Positions 1 through 6,414 of a DNA stretch of 7,561 bases are shown piece by piece. A model generated the notes under the pieces. The model saw nothing but the letters and a program-made list of their open reading frames with translations, was not told the DNA's origin and did not search any database. A program made the translations under genes and the position numbers. Source of the DNA: ZC4RG30 sp039800965 (GTDB lineage: Bacteria; Pseudomonadota; Gammaproteobacteria; Steroidobacterales; Steroidobacteraceae); assembly GCA_039800965.1 (NCBI GenBank), contig JBDLPS010000195.1, positions 1-7,561 of the forward strand. Reading direction: 5' to 3'. Within the stretch, counting starts at the first letter, position 1. The number at the start of each line of letters is the position of its first letter.

Positions 1-1199
1 TGCGCGCCGGATTGCAGGTCCATGTAGCCGATGTTGGCGAAGCCCGGCCCGCACTGCGGCGTGAAGGCCTTCGTCGGATCGGCAACCAGCCACCACGCAA
101 AGCGGTGCTTGAGCGTCTGGAAGCGGTCGTCGATACGCGGGAACTCGCCGCCCATCGAACTCAGCCGCGTGACCTTCTTGAACTCATCCGTCGGCGAGGC
201 GTAGTCCACGATCCAGCGCGTCGGCAGGGCCAGCGCTTCGGCCGGGTTGAACGGCGAACCGTCGATGTCGGGGAAGAAGTGCAGACCATTGCCCTTGGAA
301 ACAGGGATGTCGAAAAAGATCTTCGTGCCTTCGTTCCAGGCGTTGAACACGTGGCAGGCGTTCTGGTTCGGTGCCTTGAACCAACGGATGTCCTTGCCAT
401 CTCCCTTGCGTGGCATCACCCCAAGATAGACCGGCAGCGTCTTGTCGAAGCCGAAGTGCGGCTTGTTCGCCTGCAGGCGTTCCCAGCTCGACACCATCGG
501 CGCGATCGGGAAGATCACGTAATCCTGCGTGACGCCGAAGTCATGCATCATGGAGTAGTACGGTGCCTTGAACCACACCTCCTTCAGCAGCTCGCCCTTG
601 GGACTCACTTCCATATAGGTGCAGTCCGTGGTCAGCGGCCCGGTCGAGCAATAGCCGAAGGACACCATGTTGCCCGTGACCGGATCGATCTTCGGATGCG
701 CGGAAAAGGTCTGGCCCTTCATGCGGCCATCGAAGTCGGTATAGCCCTGCGTGGCCAGCGTGTTCGGATCCATCACGATCGCCGGGCTGTCTTCCTTCAG
801 CGCGTAGAGCTTGCCGCCGTGCACGAAGGGATTGGTGTTGCCCGTGCCGCGGATCTTGCCCTTCACGCTCGGGTCGTCGGTCAGCGGATTGCGATAACGG
901 CCGAAGAGCGCGCGGCCCGCGGCCTTCTCTAGCTTGAGCTTGTCGGTCTCGACGTAGCGCTGCTTGAAACCGACCTTGCCGTTGTCGAAATCAAAACGGC
1001 TCACCAGGCCATCACCGTTGAAATAGACGTCCTCCTCGGTCATGCGCGGGAACAGCGGATCTGGCTGGATGCGGAAGAATGCCCCCTTCAGCTGGTGCGG
1101 CACTTCACCTTCGACGGCGAGATCGGGCACCTCACCCTCGAAGCGACCCGGCGGCGTCGGATTGAGGTAGTAGTTGGTATCGACCTGGAAATGCGACAT
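1..1199 (-). CDS. Carotenoid oxygenase (RPE65) family, lignostilbene/resveratrol dioxygenase-like, C-terminus cut by window edge
   Basis: Predicted non-haem iron dioxygenase that cleaves a C=C bond, most likely in a 4-hydroxystilbene or related phenylpropenoid, giving two aldehydes; no signal peptide is seen, so probably cytoplasmic. The first 399 residues are present (codons 3-1199); the family is usually about 450-500 residues, so roughly the last fifth is missing. Three iron-ligand histidines are visible: H168 (FSAHPK), H219 (MMHDFG) and H283 (CHVFNAW); the fourth should lie beyond the edge. Y102 (FGRYRNP) and K135 (YALKEDSPA) match the residues that hold the substrate 4-hydroxyl in the stilbene cleaver NOV1, with spacing shifted by one residue as far as I recall that sequence. 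The start is ATG at 1199 with GGGGAG six bases upstream. It is divergent from a TetR gene. Isoeugenol cleavage is an alternative activity; cleavage of true carotenoids is less likely. Confidence 0.9.
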   Translation of the reverse strand, partial: MSHFQVDTNYYLNPTPPGRFEGEVPDLAVEGEVPHQLKGAFFRIQPDPLFPRMTEEDVYFNGDGLVSRFDFDNGKVGFKQRYVETDKLKLEKAAGRALFGRYRNPLTDDPSVKGKIRGTGNTNPFVHGGKLYALKEDSPAIVMDPNTLATQGYTDFDGRMKGQTFSAHPKIDPVTGNMVSFGYCSTGPLTTDCTYMEVSPKGELLKEVWFKAPYYSMMHDFGVTQDYVIFPIAPMVSSWERLQANKPHFGFDKTLPVYLGVMPRKGDGKDIRWFKAPNQNACHVFNAWNEGTKIFFDIPVSKGNGLHFFPDIDGSPFNPAEALALPTRWIVDYASPTDEFKKVTRLSSMGGEFPRIDDRFQTLKHRFAWWLVADPTKAFTPQCGPGFANIGYMDLQSGA

Positions 1200-1205
1200 G
1201 GGCGT

Positions 1206-1211
1206 CTCCCC
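1206..1211 (-). promoter_or_regulatory. Ribosome binding site of the dioxygenase gene
   Basis: GGGGAG on the minus strand lies six bases upstream of the ATG at 1199. It supports that start for the carotenoid-oxygenase-family gene. Confidence 0.7.
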
Positions 1212-1235
1212 GTTCGTGGAACCGAGGAGGCCATT

Positions 1236-1249
1236 GTTGCGACCGCAAC
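1236..1249. repeat. Short perfect inverted repeat upstream of the dioxygenase gene
   Basis: GTTGCG and CGCAAC face each other across two bases, 37 bases upstream of the dioxygenase start. Outside the arms one mismatched pair is followed by two more complementary pairs. It could be a binding site for a regulator or a leader hairpin in the dioxygenase transcript. Six-base arms can arise by chance, so its function is unproven. Confidence 0.3.
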
Positions 1250-1275
1250 TATCTGGCGCGATAGGTAGATGCCAC

Positions 1276-1298
1276 AGGCCGGATTCGGCCTTGCTTTT
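1276..1298 (+). terminator. Weak terminator-like hairpin with T-rich tail
   Basis: AGGCCG and CGGCCT form a six-base stem around a GATT loop, followed by TGCTTTT. Read rightward it resembles a short intrinsic terminator just before the tetR promoter region, where it could block stray antisense transcription. No rightward gene upstream needs it, so it may be incidental. Confidence 0.25.
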
Positions 1299-1323
1299 AA
1301 CTAACTGATCGGTTCGTTATGAT
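1295..1323 (+). promoter_or_regulatory. Possible promoter of the tetR unit overlapping the operator
   Basis: TATGAT at 1318-1323 matches the sigma70 -10 consensus at five of six positions. The box 17 bases upstream (TTTTAA, 1295-1300) is a poor -35. The -10 overlaps the right end of the palindrome, so bound repressor would block it, which fits negative autoregulation. Confidence 0.35.
1298..1319. promoter_or_regulatory. TetR-type operator palindrome
   Basis: A 22-bp imperfect palindrome has left arm TAACTAACTGA and right arm TCGGTTCGTTA. The arms are complementary at 9 of 11 positions around a central GATC. Length, composition and position, 43 bases before the regulator start and about 100 bases before the dioxygenase start, fit operators of TetR-family repressors, which usually sit next to their own gene. 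Binding by the adjacent regulator is inferred. Confidence 0.6.
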
Positions 1324-1362
1324 CATCTGATGCACTTCCGACCGTGCCGAAGCCGCGTTTAG

Positions 1363-1977
1363 ATGCCTCGCAAGAAGGGATATCTGCGCGAAACGCTGGT
1401 CGCGAGGGCCACGGATGTCTTCCACCGGCACGGCTACCGTGCCGCCTCGACCGAGATCCTCGTTCAGGCACTGGGCGTGAACCGCAACAGTGTCTATGCC
1501 GAATTCGGCAGCAAGGCAGGCCTTTTCGGCGCGGCGCTGGACCATTACAGCCATCACGTGGTGTCCACCCTCTTCGGTCCGCTCGAAGCACCGGACGCAA
1601 GGCTCGAGCACATCGAAGACCTGTTCCGCCAATTCGGAGCGACGGCCGGCGACGGCCGCGGACTGGGCTGCCTGATGTGCAATACCGCTACCGAACTCGG
1701 CGACAGCGAACCCGGGCTCCAGCCGCGGATCGAGCGCCACCTGGAGCGCATGATGGGTGCATTCCGCAATGCACTGCGCGGCGCCGTGGCGTGCCGGGAC
1801 GCCCCCGCCGACACGGATACCGAGGCCCAGGCTGCCCTTCTCACGGCCACCAGCCTCGGTCTCTTCGTCATGGTTCGCGCAGCCGTTGATACCCGCGTCG
1901 TGCGCGACGCCGTCAACGCCGCGCTGATGCAGTTGCGGCGCCTGAGTGCCGGCGCTGCACCGTCCCGTTTTCTGTAG
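1363..1977 (+). CDS. TetR/AcrR family transcriptional regulator
   Basis: A 204-residue DNA-binding repressor candidate of normal TetR length. Residues about 8-52 form the helix-turn-helix domain: helix 1 with the ATDVFHRHGYRAAST motif at 16-30, then the recognition region LGVNRNSVYAEFGSKAGLF at 37-55. The C-terminal ligand and dimer domain carries GCLMCNTATELG at 102-113, with cysteines at 103 and 106. The start at 1363 is fixed from upstream by an in-frame TAG immediately before it; the ribosome site is weak. The gene is divergent from the dioxygenase and 32 bases upstream of two small membrane protein genes, so it may control either or both. The palindrome at 1298-1319 is the likely operator. 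The ligand is unknown: a phenolic substrate, an aldehyde product, or an electrophile sensed by the cysteines are all possible. Confidence 0.92.
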   Translation: MPRKKGYLRETLVARATDVFHRHGYRAASTEILVQALGVNRNSVYAEFGSKAGLFGAALDHYSHHVVSTLFGPLEAPDARLEHIEDLFRQFGATAGDGRGLGCLMCNTATELGDSEPGLQPRIERHLERMMGAFRNALRGAVACRDAPADTDTEAQAALLTATSLGLFVMVRAAVDTRVVRDAVNAALMQLRRLSAGAAPSRFL

Positions 1978-2009
1978 TCGTGTCGGATAACCAAGCAAAG
2001 GAAATCGGA

Positions 2010-2204
2010 ATGGACAAGTCTCTGCTCGGACTGATGGTGTGGGTGCTCTTCCTCGGCGGCCTGTTCGGCCTCGCCATGGGCATGATGAAGTTCTTTGGTG
2101 GCGGCACGCCGGCTGAATATGGCGTGATGGGAATCGGCGGCGGCTTCTGGCTGCTGTCGTCCGTGATCGCCATCCACGTGCGTGCACAGGGAAATTCCAA
2201 ATGA
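2010..2204 (+). CDS. Small two-helix membrane protein of unknown function
   Basis: A 64-residue hydrophobic protein that I do not recognise. Two membrane segments are visible, about residues 4-24 (rich in Leu, Gly and Met) and 37-55, joined by a short loop with FFGGGTPAEYG; the tail RAQGNSK is polar and basic. The ATG at 2010 is chosen because AAGGAA lies six bases upstream; an in-frame GTG at 1980 would add ten polar residues and lacks a clear ribosome site. It starts 32 bases after the TetR gene and its stop overlaps the next start (ATGA), so it is almost certainly cotranscribed and translationally coupled with the DUF2892 gene. The two small proteins may act together in the membrane, but this is inference. 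Confidence 0.75.
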   Translation: MDKSLLGLMVWVLFLGGLFGLAMGMMKFFGGGTPAEYGVMGIGGGFWLLSSVIAIHVRAQGNSK

Positions 2205-2404
2205 ACGTCGACCGCGCGGTATTCGTCTTCGCGGGCCTGGTCGTGCTGGTCGGCATCCTGCTGGCGCACTACGTCCACCCGTGGTGGATCGGCCTGTCCG
2301 CCTTCGCCGGCCTCAACATGATCCAGGCCGCCTTCACGGGCTTCTGCCCGGCGGCCCTGGTGTTCAAGGCCCTCGGCTGCAAGCCGGGCGAAGCCTTCCG
2401 GTAA
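2201..2404 (+). CDS. DUF2892 (YgaP-type) inner membrane protein
   Basis: A 67-residue protein matching the DUF2892 family, which corresponds to the membrane domain of YgaP. Diagnostic features are an N-terminal MNVDR, a first membrane helix at about 7-24, the HPWW turn at 26-29, and a second helix ending in FTGFCPAALVFKALG at 45-59. Cysteines are C49 in the FCP motif and C60 near the end. In YgaP this domain anchors a rhodanese (sulfur transferase); here it stands alone, as in many genomes. The start overlaps the stop of the upstream gene as ATGA, showing coupling. The role of stand-alone DUF2892 proteins is not settled; a link to sulfur or thiol stress is possible but not shown here. Confidence 0.82.
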   Translation: MNVDRAVFVFAGLVVLVGILLAHYVHPWWIGLSAFAGLNMIQAAFTGFCPAALVFKALGCKPGEAFR

Positions 2405-2419
2405 CGATCCGGCACCGAC

Positions 2420-2450
2420 GCCTGGATGCCCGAGGACCGGGCATCCAGGC
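2420..2450. terminator. Hairpin between convergent operons, likely bidirectional terminator
   Basis: A perfect 13-bp stem (GCCTGGATGCCCG and its complement) encloses the five-base loop AGGAC. It lies 15 bases after the DUF2892 stop and 17 bases after the stop of the leftward operon. No strong T tract follows on either strand, so it may act as a 3' end stabiliser or need Rho, but position and stem strength favour transcript ends for both units. Confidence 0.75.
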
Positions 2451-2467
2451 TTGTTCCACGGGCCTGC

Positions 2468-3616
2468 TCAGCGACCCCAGACCTTCTTCGAGGCGATGCG
2501 GGCGCCTTCGACCATCGATGCCATCTTCATGTACGCGATGTCCGGCTCCACCGGGCCGAAGCCTGCGAAGGTGCCGAAGCCGCAGTCGGTGCCGGCCACG
2601 ACGCGCTCCTTGCCGACCACCGACGCGAACTTTTCCAGCCGCTCGGCGACGAGCAGCGGATGCTCGACGTAGTTCGTCGTCGTGCTCAGCACGCCGGGGA
2701 TCAGCACCTTCTCGTCAGGCACCTTCACGTCTCTGAACACGATCCACTCGTGCGCATGGCGCGGGTTGGCGGCCTCGAACAGCAGGCCGTCCGCCCTCGC
2801 CTTCAGCACCACGGGCAGCAGGCGCTCCATGGGCACGTCGTGGTGGTGCGGGCCTTCGTAGTTGCCCCAGCACACATGCATGCGCACGCGATCGGACGGC
2901 ACGTTGCGCAGCGCGTGGTTCAGCACCTCGATGTGGCGCGCCGCAAGCCCGAGGAACTCCTCGACCGTGTTGTGGCGGTACATCGTGTGACGACCCATGC
3001 CGAGGTCCGGTGCATCGATCTGCACCAGCAGGCCAGCCTTCGTGATGGCCTCGTACTCGACGCGCAAGGCTTCGGCGAGTGCTTCGAGGTAGGCATCCTG
3101 GGTCGGGTAGTGGTCGTTCGGCTGGAACAGCGCGATCGTGCCCGGCGAAGCCGCGTTGATGAACGCCTCGACCGGTTTCGCCGCATCGGATGCCGCACGC
3201 AGGTTCGCGATGTCCGCGTTCATCGGCGCGAGGTTCTTCACGGCGATGTCCGCGACGCAGCGCGGCCGGCGGTATTTCGCCGTCGAGCCGCCGGAGGCGA
3301 GCTTCTTGAGCAGGCCGGGGAACTCCACCAGGTCCTGGCCCGGTTCGCGCGGCGTGTCGCCGTCGAAACCGGAGAAACGGTCCGCGATGTAGGTCGCGTA
3401 GCTGATCTTGCTCATCTCGCCATCGCTGACGACGTCGATTCCGGTCTCCACCTGCCGACGGACCACCGCGGCCACGGCGTCGGTGATCACCTGGTCGGCC
3501 GCCGCCACGTCGGTGATCGTGCCCTGCTCGCGGCCGAAGAGCACGTCGGTGACGGCCTGCGAACGCGGCAGGCTGCCGACGTGCGTGGTCAGGAAGCGTT
3601 CGGTGCTGCGCTGCAT
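2468..3616 (-). CDS. MetE-core (cobalamin-independent methionine synthase II) family protein, second copy
   Basis: A 382-residue protein corresponding only to the C-terminal catalytic barrel of MetE; full MetE is about 750 residues. The zinc site is complete: H247 and C249 (RMHVCWGN), E281 (LLFEAANP) and C345 (GTDCGFGT). The N-terminal THVGSLPRS (11-19) and DGE (65-67) motifs of the family are present, but the DEP motif of methionine synthases reads QIDAPD at 199-204. Such stand-alone proteins transfer methyl or alkyl groups to or from thiols; epoxyalkane:coenzyme M transferase is a characterised relative. A HHHD run at 257-260 follows the zinc motif. It is the last gene of the operon, starting four bases after the VOC gene, without a clear ribosome site, so reinitiation is likely. 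True methionine synthesis is less likely given the neighbours. Substrate unknown. Confidence 0.85.
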   Translation of the reverse strand: MQRSTERFLTTHVGSLPRSQAVTDVLFGREQGTITDVAAADQVITDAVAAVVRRQVETGIDVVSDGEMSKISYATYIADRFSGFDGDTPREPGQDLVEFPGLLKKLASGGSTAKYRRPRCVADIAVKNLAPMNADIANLRAASDAAKPVEAFINAASPGTIALFQPNDHYPTQDAYLEALAEALRVEYEAITKAGLLVQIDAPDLGMGRHTMYRHNTVEEFLGLAARHIEVLNHALRNVPSDRVRMHVCWGNYEGPHHHDVPMERLLPVVLKARADGLLFEAANPRHAHEWIVFRDVKVPDEKVLIPGVLSTTTNYVEHPLLVAERLEKFASVVGKERVVAGTDCGFGTFAGFGPVEPDIAYMKMASMVEGARIASKKVWGR

Positions 3617-3620
3617 GGGT

Positions 3621-4151
3621 TCAGCGGAACATGTTGTTGGAGGTGCGGTCGCCGCCCAGCCAGCGCTTGAGCTCGCTGTGCGCGTCCTTCAGGCGAACCG
3701 CGTTGATCTTTTCCGCGTCCGGATGGTCATGCGTGAACTCGAGGATGAGCCCGTTGGGGTCGTTCACGTAGACCGAACGGCAATAGCCATGCTCCAGCAC
3801 GTAGGTTTCCTTGATCCCGGCCTCGGCGATGCGCTTCTCGATGCCGGCCTGCGTCTCAGCATCGACATTGAGGGCGATGTGATTGAAGGGCGACGACGGA
3901 ATTTCGGGCCCGAACAGCTTCTGGTCGCGCTCATTGGCGAACTGGAAGAACGCCAGCGCACCGCCATCGGCGATGCCGAAGAAGCAATGGCAGTAAGTGC
4001 GCTCCTCGCCAAACAGCATGTCGGATTCGCACCAGGTCGCTACCAGCGGCAACCCGATGACGTCCTCGTAGAACTTGCGGGTGGCCTCGAGATCCTTGGT
4101 GACATAGGCCGTATGGTGCAGGCGCGAGGGCAATTTGGCGGTGGCGGGCAT
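3621..4151 (-). CDS. VOC family protein (glyoxalase / extradiol dioxygenase fold)
   Basis: A 176-residue vicinal-oxygen-chelate protein, presumably a metal enzyme. The first module begins LHHTAYVTKDLEATRKFYE (11-29) and the second FNHIALNV (89-96), ending DPNGLILEFT (131-140). The likely metal triad is H13, H91 and E138. The C-terminal tail of about 35 residues beyond the second module is charged. Family members act as glyoxalases, extradiol dioxygenases, epimerases or thiol transferases; sequence alone does not choose among them. Start ATG at 4151 is chosen for its strong GAGGAG seven bases upstream; an in-frame TTG at 4193, with GAGGGG five bases upstream, would add 14 residues. It sits between two MetE-core genes, so it may act on the same substrate or product. 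Confidence 0.85.
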   Translation of the reverse strand: MPATAKLPSRLHHTAYVTKDLEATRKFYEDVIGLPLVATWCESDMLFGEERTYCHCFFGIADGGALAFFQFANERDQKLFGPEIPSSPFNHIALNVDAETQAGIEKRIAEAGIKETYVLEHGYCRSVYVNDPNGLILEFTHDHPDAEKINAVRLKDAHSELKRWLGGDRTSNNMFR

Positions 4152-4158
4152 GGGCGTT

Positions 4159-4164
4159 CTCCTC
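4159..4164 (-). promoter_or_regulatory. Ribosome binding site deciding the VOC start
   Basis: GAGGAG on the minus strand lies seven bases upstream of the ATG at 4151. It is the reason for preferring this start over the TTG at 4193. Confidence 0.65.
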
Positions 4165-4202
4165 AAATCTTCGAACGGTATCAGGTGCGGCAACAGCGCC
4201 CC

Positions 4203-5243
4203 TCAGCGGGCGACCGGCCTTTCGTACTTGGCGCGGACGATCTTCGCGCCCGCGACCATCGCCTGCAGCTTCCTGAAAGCGATGTCGTGCGGCAGGTACT
4301 TCATGCCGCAGTCCGGCGCGATGACGACGTCCTTCGGATCGATGTAGGGCAGCGCCCGCTCGATGCGGGCCGCGACGATCTCCGGCGTCTCGACCCCGGG
4401 GTCAGACAAGTCGATCACGCCGAGCATGATCTTCTTGCCTTTGAGCTGCGTCAGGATCGAGCAGTCGAGGTTCGACTGCGCGGTCTCGATCGAGATCATG
4501 TGGCAACCGCAGCCGGTGAACTCCGGCAGGAACTCATAGCCGCTCGGGCGCGCGTGGATAATCGCCGCGTAGCCGAAGCAGATGTGCACGGCGATCTCGC
4601 CCTTCACGCCGTCCAGCGCGCGGTTCAGGGCGTCCACGCCCCAGGCGCGCGCTTCATCGGGACGAGCCTGCATGTAGGGCTCGTCGATCTGGATGATGTC
4701 CGCACCCGCGGCAAAAAGGTCGCGCAGCTCCTCGTTCAGCGCCGCGGCATAGTCCATCGAGGCCAGTTGGCGACTGCCGCCGTAGTGGTCGATCTGCGCC
4801 TGCTGCGCCATCGTGAAGGGGCCGGGCACGGTGAACTTCACGGGCTTAGTCGTATGGGACTTCAGGAACTCCAGGTCGCGGAGGCCCACTGCATGACGGC
4901 GGCGGATCGGACCCACGACGCGCGGCACCGGATTCGGATGACCGCTGCGGTCCAGCGCCTCGCCCGGGTTGTCGAGGTCCACGCCGTCGAGCGCCGTGGC
5001 GAAGTGGTTCGAATAGCTTTCGCGCCGGATCTCCCCATCGCCGATGATGTCGAGGCCCGCGTCCTCCTGCATCTTGATGGACAGGATCGTCGCGTCATCC
5101 TGCGCCCCGGCAAGGTACTCGGCGGGGATGCGCCAGAGTTCCTTCGCCCGCACGCGCGGCGGGAAACGGCCGGCAAGCTTCTTGCGGTCGATCAGCCATT
5201 CCGGCTGCGGGGTACTGCCAACAATGGTCGTGGGGAACAGCAT
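4203..5243 (-). CDS. MetE-core (cobalamin-independent methionine synthase II) family protein, first copy
   Basis: A 346-residue single-barrel MetE-like protein. It opens with LFPTTIVGSTPQPEWL (2-17), close to the TTxGSxPQ motif of the MetE catalytic domain. DGE at 69-71 and IDEP at 186-189 correspond to positions that bind homocysteine in MetE, and the zinc ligands H220, C222, E253 and C312 (APDCGMKY) are all present. It keeps more methionine-synthase features than its partner at 2468-3616 but lacks the N-terminal MetE domain, so it probably transfers a methyl or alkyl group between a small molecule and a thiol. Start ATG at 5243 is five bases after the CoA-transferase stop, with AGGAG ten bases upstream; an in-frame GTG at 5264 overlaps the upstream gene and is less likely. 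Core-type methionine synthase remains an alternative. Confidence 0.85.
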   Translation of the reverse strand: MLFPTTIVGSTPQPEWLIDRKKLAGRFPPRVRAKELWRIPAEYLAGAQDDATILSIKMQEDAGLDIIGDGEIRRESYSNHFATALDGVDLDNPGEALDRSGHPNPVPRVVGPIRRRHAVGLRDLEFLKSHTTKPVKFTVPGPFTMAQQAQIDHYGGSRQLASMDYAAALNEELRDLFAAGADIIQIDEPYMQARPDEARAWGVDALNRALDGVKGEIAVHICFGYAAIIHARPSGYEFLPEFTGCGCHMISIETAQSNLDCSILTQLKGKKIMLGVIDLSDPGVETPEIVAARIERALPYIDPKDVVIAPDCGMKYLPHDIAFRKLQAMVAGAKIVRAKYERPVAR

Positions 5244-5248
5244 CGTCG

Positions 5249-6409
5249 TTACACTCCTGGCCACTTGTCGCCGTTTGCGATCGCCGCGCGGATGGCGGCA
5301 CCATGTTCGTTGATCAACGGGGCCGAGCGCACGGAGGTCGCGCGCTCACCCGAGAACTGCACCGCCGGACGCACCGCGTGCGTCGCACCGTGCGGATTTT
5401 CGACCGGCACGAAGAGGCCCATGTGCAGGGCCTGCGGGTCTGCAACGACCTCGTCCACGCGGTTGATCGGCGCAAAGGGCACGTCGCTGGTACCCAGCCG
5501 CTCGACCCAGTACGCCGCCGGCTGGCGACGGAAGGCAGCGTCCAGCGCGGCACCCAGCTCGGTGTAGTGCTCGATGCGCGACAGCCGGTTCGCGAACAGC
5601 GGATTGTTCGAGATCGCAGGGTCGTCGAGCGCCGCCAGCAGGCCGGTCCAGAACTTCTCGATGGACGAGAGGTGGATGGCGATCAGGCGGTCATCCTGGG
5701 TGTGCAGGATGTGCGCCTGCGCGAGCTTCGGCCGGTCGCTGGATTTCGGTATGGCCCCCAGTGCGAACCAGGCCGCATAGGGCTCGACGGCGAAGTGCGA
5801 CATCGCCTCGAGCATGGACACCTCGACCAGGCAGCCCTCGCCCGTGCGCCCCCGCTGCACCAGCGCGCCCAGCACACCATAGGAGGCGTAGATGCCGGTG
5901 ATCGCATCGGCCAGGGCAGGCCCCAGGAAACGCGGACGATCGGCATCGACAACGACACTCAGGAAGCCGCTCAGTGCCTGCGCGACCGAGTCATAGCTCG
6001 GACGGCCCACGTAAGGACCGCTGGAACCAAAGCCGCTGATCGAGCAGTACACCAGCCGCGGGTTGAGTTCGCGCAGGCGCTTCTCGCCGGCGCCGAGGCG
6101 ATCAGCGGTGCCGGGACGGAAGTTCTGGATGAACACGTCTGCCTCGCGGACCAGCCCGTCGAAGATCTCACGATCACCGTCGGTCTTCATGTCCAGCGCC
6201 AGGCTGCGCTTGTTGCGGTTGTAGGCCTGGAAGTGCGGCGAGTAGTTACCACCCTGGTAGGCGCGGTAGGGGTCGCCATCCGGACTTTCGACCTTGATCA
6301 CGTCGGCACCCAGGTCGGCGAGCATCATGCCGGCGCAGGGGCCCGTGATGAACGTGCCCTGCTCCACCACGCGAATGCCCTGCAGGGCGCCCTTCAACGT
6401 CGAAACCAT
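5249..6409 (-). CDS. CaiB/BaiF family (family III) CoA-transferase
   Basis: A 386-residue enzyme of normal family length (about 400) that moves CoA from a donor thioester to a carboxylic acid. Near the N-terminus is the family pattern GIRVVEQGTFITGPCAGMML (11-30), followed by LADLGADVIKVESPDGDPYR (30-49). NRNKRSLALDMKTDGDRE (64-81) and FIQNFRPGTADRLG (93-106) are also classic. The catalytic aspartate is D168 in GPALAD. GGGAG lies upstream of the ATG at 6409 at good spacing, and the gene starts five bases after the stop of the lyase-like gene. The pairing of this enzyme with a citryl-CoA-lyase-like protein suggests that it activates a di- or hydroxy-acid which its neighbour then handles. The acid is not identifiable; racemase activity, also known in the family, is an alternative. 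Confidence 0.93.
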   Translation of the reverse strand: MVSTLKGALQGIRVVEQGTFITGPCAGMMLADLGADVIKVESPDGDPYRAYQGGNYSPHFQAYNRNKRSLALDMKTDGDREIFDGLVREADVFIQNFRPGTADRLGAGEKRLRELNPRLVYCSISGFGSSGPYVGRPSYDSVAQALSGFLSVVVDADRPRFLGPALADAITGIYASYGVLGALVQRGRTGEGCLVEVSMLEAMSHFAVEPYAAWFALGAIPKSSDRPKLAQAHILHTQDDRLIAIHLSSIEKFWTGLLAALDDPAISNNPLFANRLSRIEHYTELGAALDAAFRRQPAAYWVERLGTSDVPFAPINRVDEVVADPQALHMGLFVPVENPHGATHAVRPAVQFSGERATSVRSAPLINEHGAAIRAAIANGDKWPGV

Positions 6410-6414
6410 AGTTC

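Noticed and set aside
12..932. Rightward open frame of 306 codons
   Set aside because: It lies opposite the dioxygenase gene, whose minus-strand protein has clear family motifs. The rightward protein is Arg/His/Val-rich with no recognisable domain.
1980..2009. GTG start ten codons upstream of the small membrane protein ATG
   Set aside because: No ribosome site precedes it, whereas AAGGAA sits at ideal spacing before the ATG at 2010.
1297..2256. Leftward open frame of 319 codons
   Set aside because: It runs opposite the TetR gene and the first small membrane protein gene, both of which have family motifs or good ribosome sites. Its composition is that of an antisense frame.
2426..3670. Rightward open frame of 414 codons
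   Set aside because: Antisense to the second MetE-core gene, and it begins inside the terminator hairpin. It has no recognisable motifs.
3408..5567. Rightward open frame of 719 codons
   Set aside because: It crosses parts of four well-supported leftward genes and their junctions. Its length reflects high GC content rather than a real protein.
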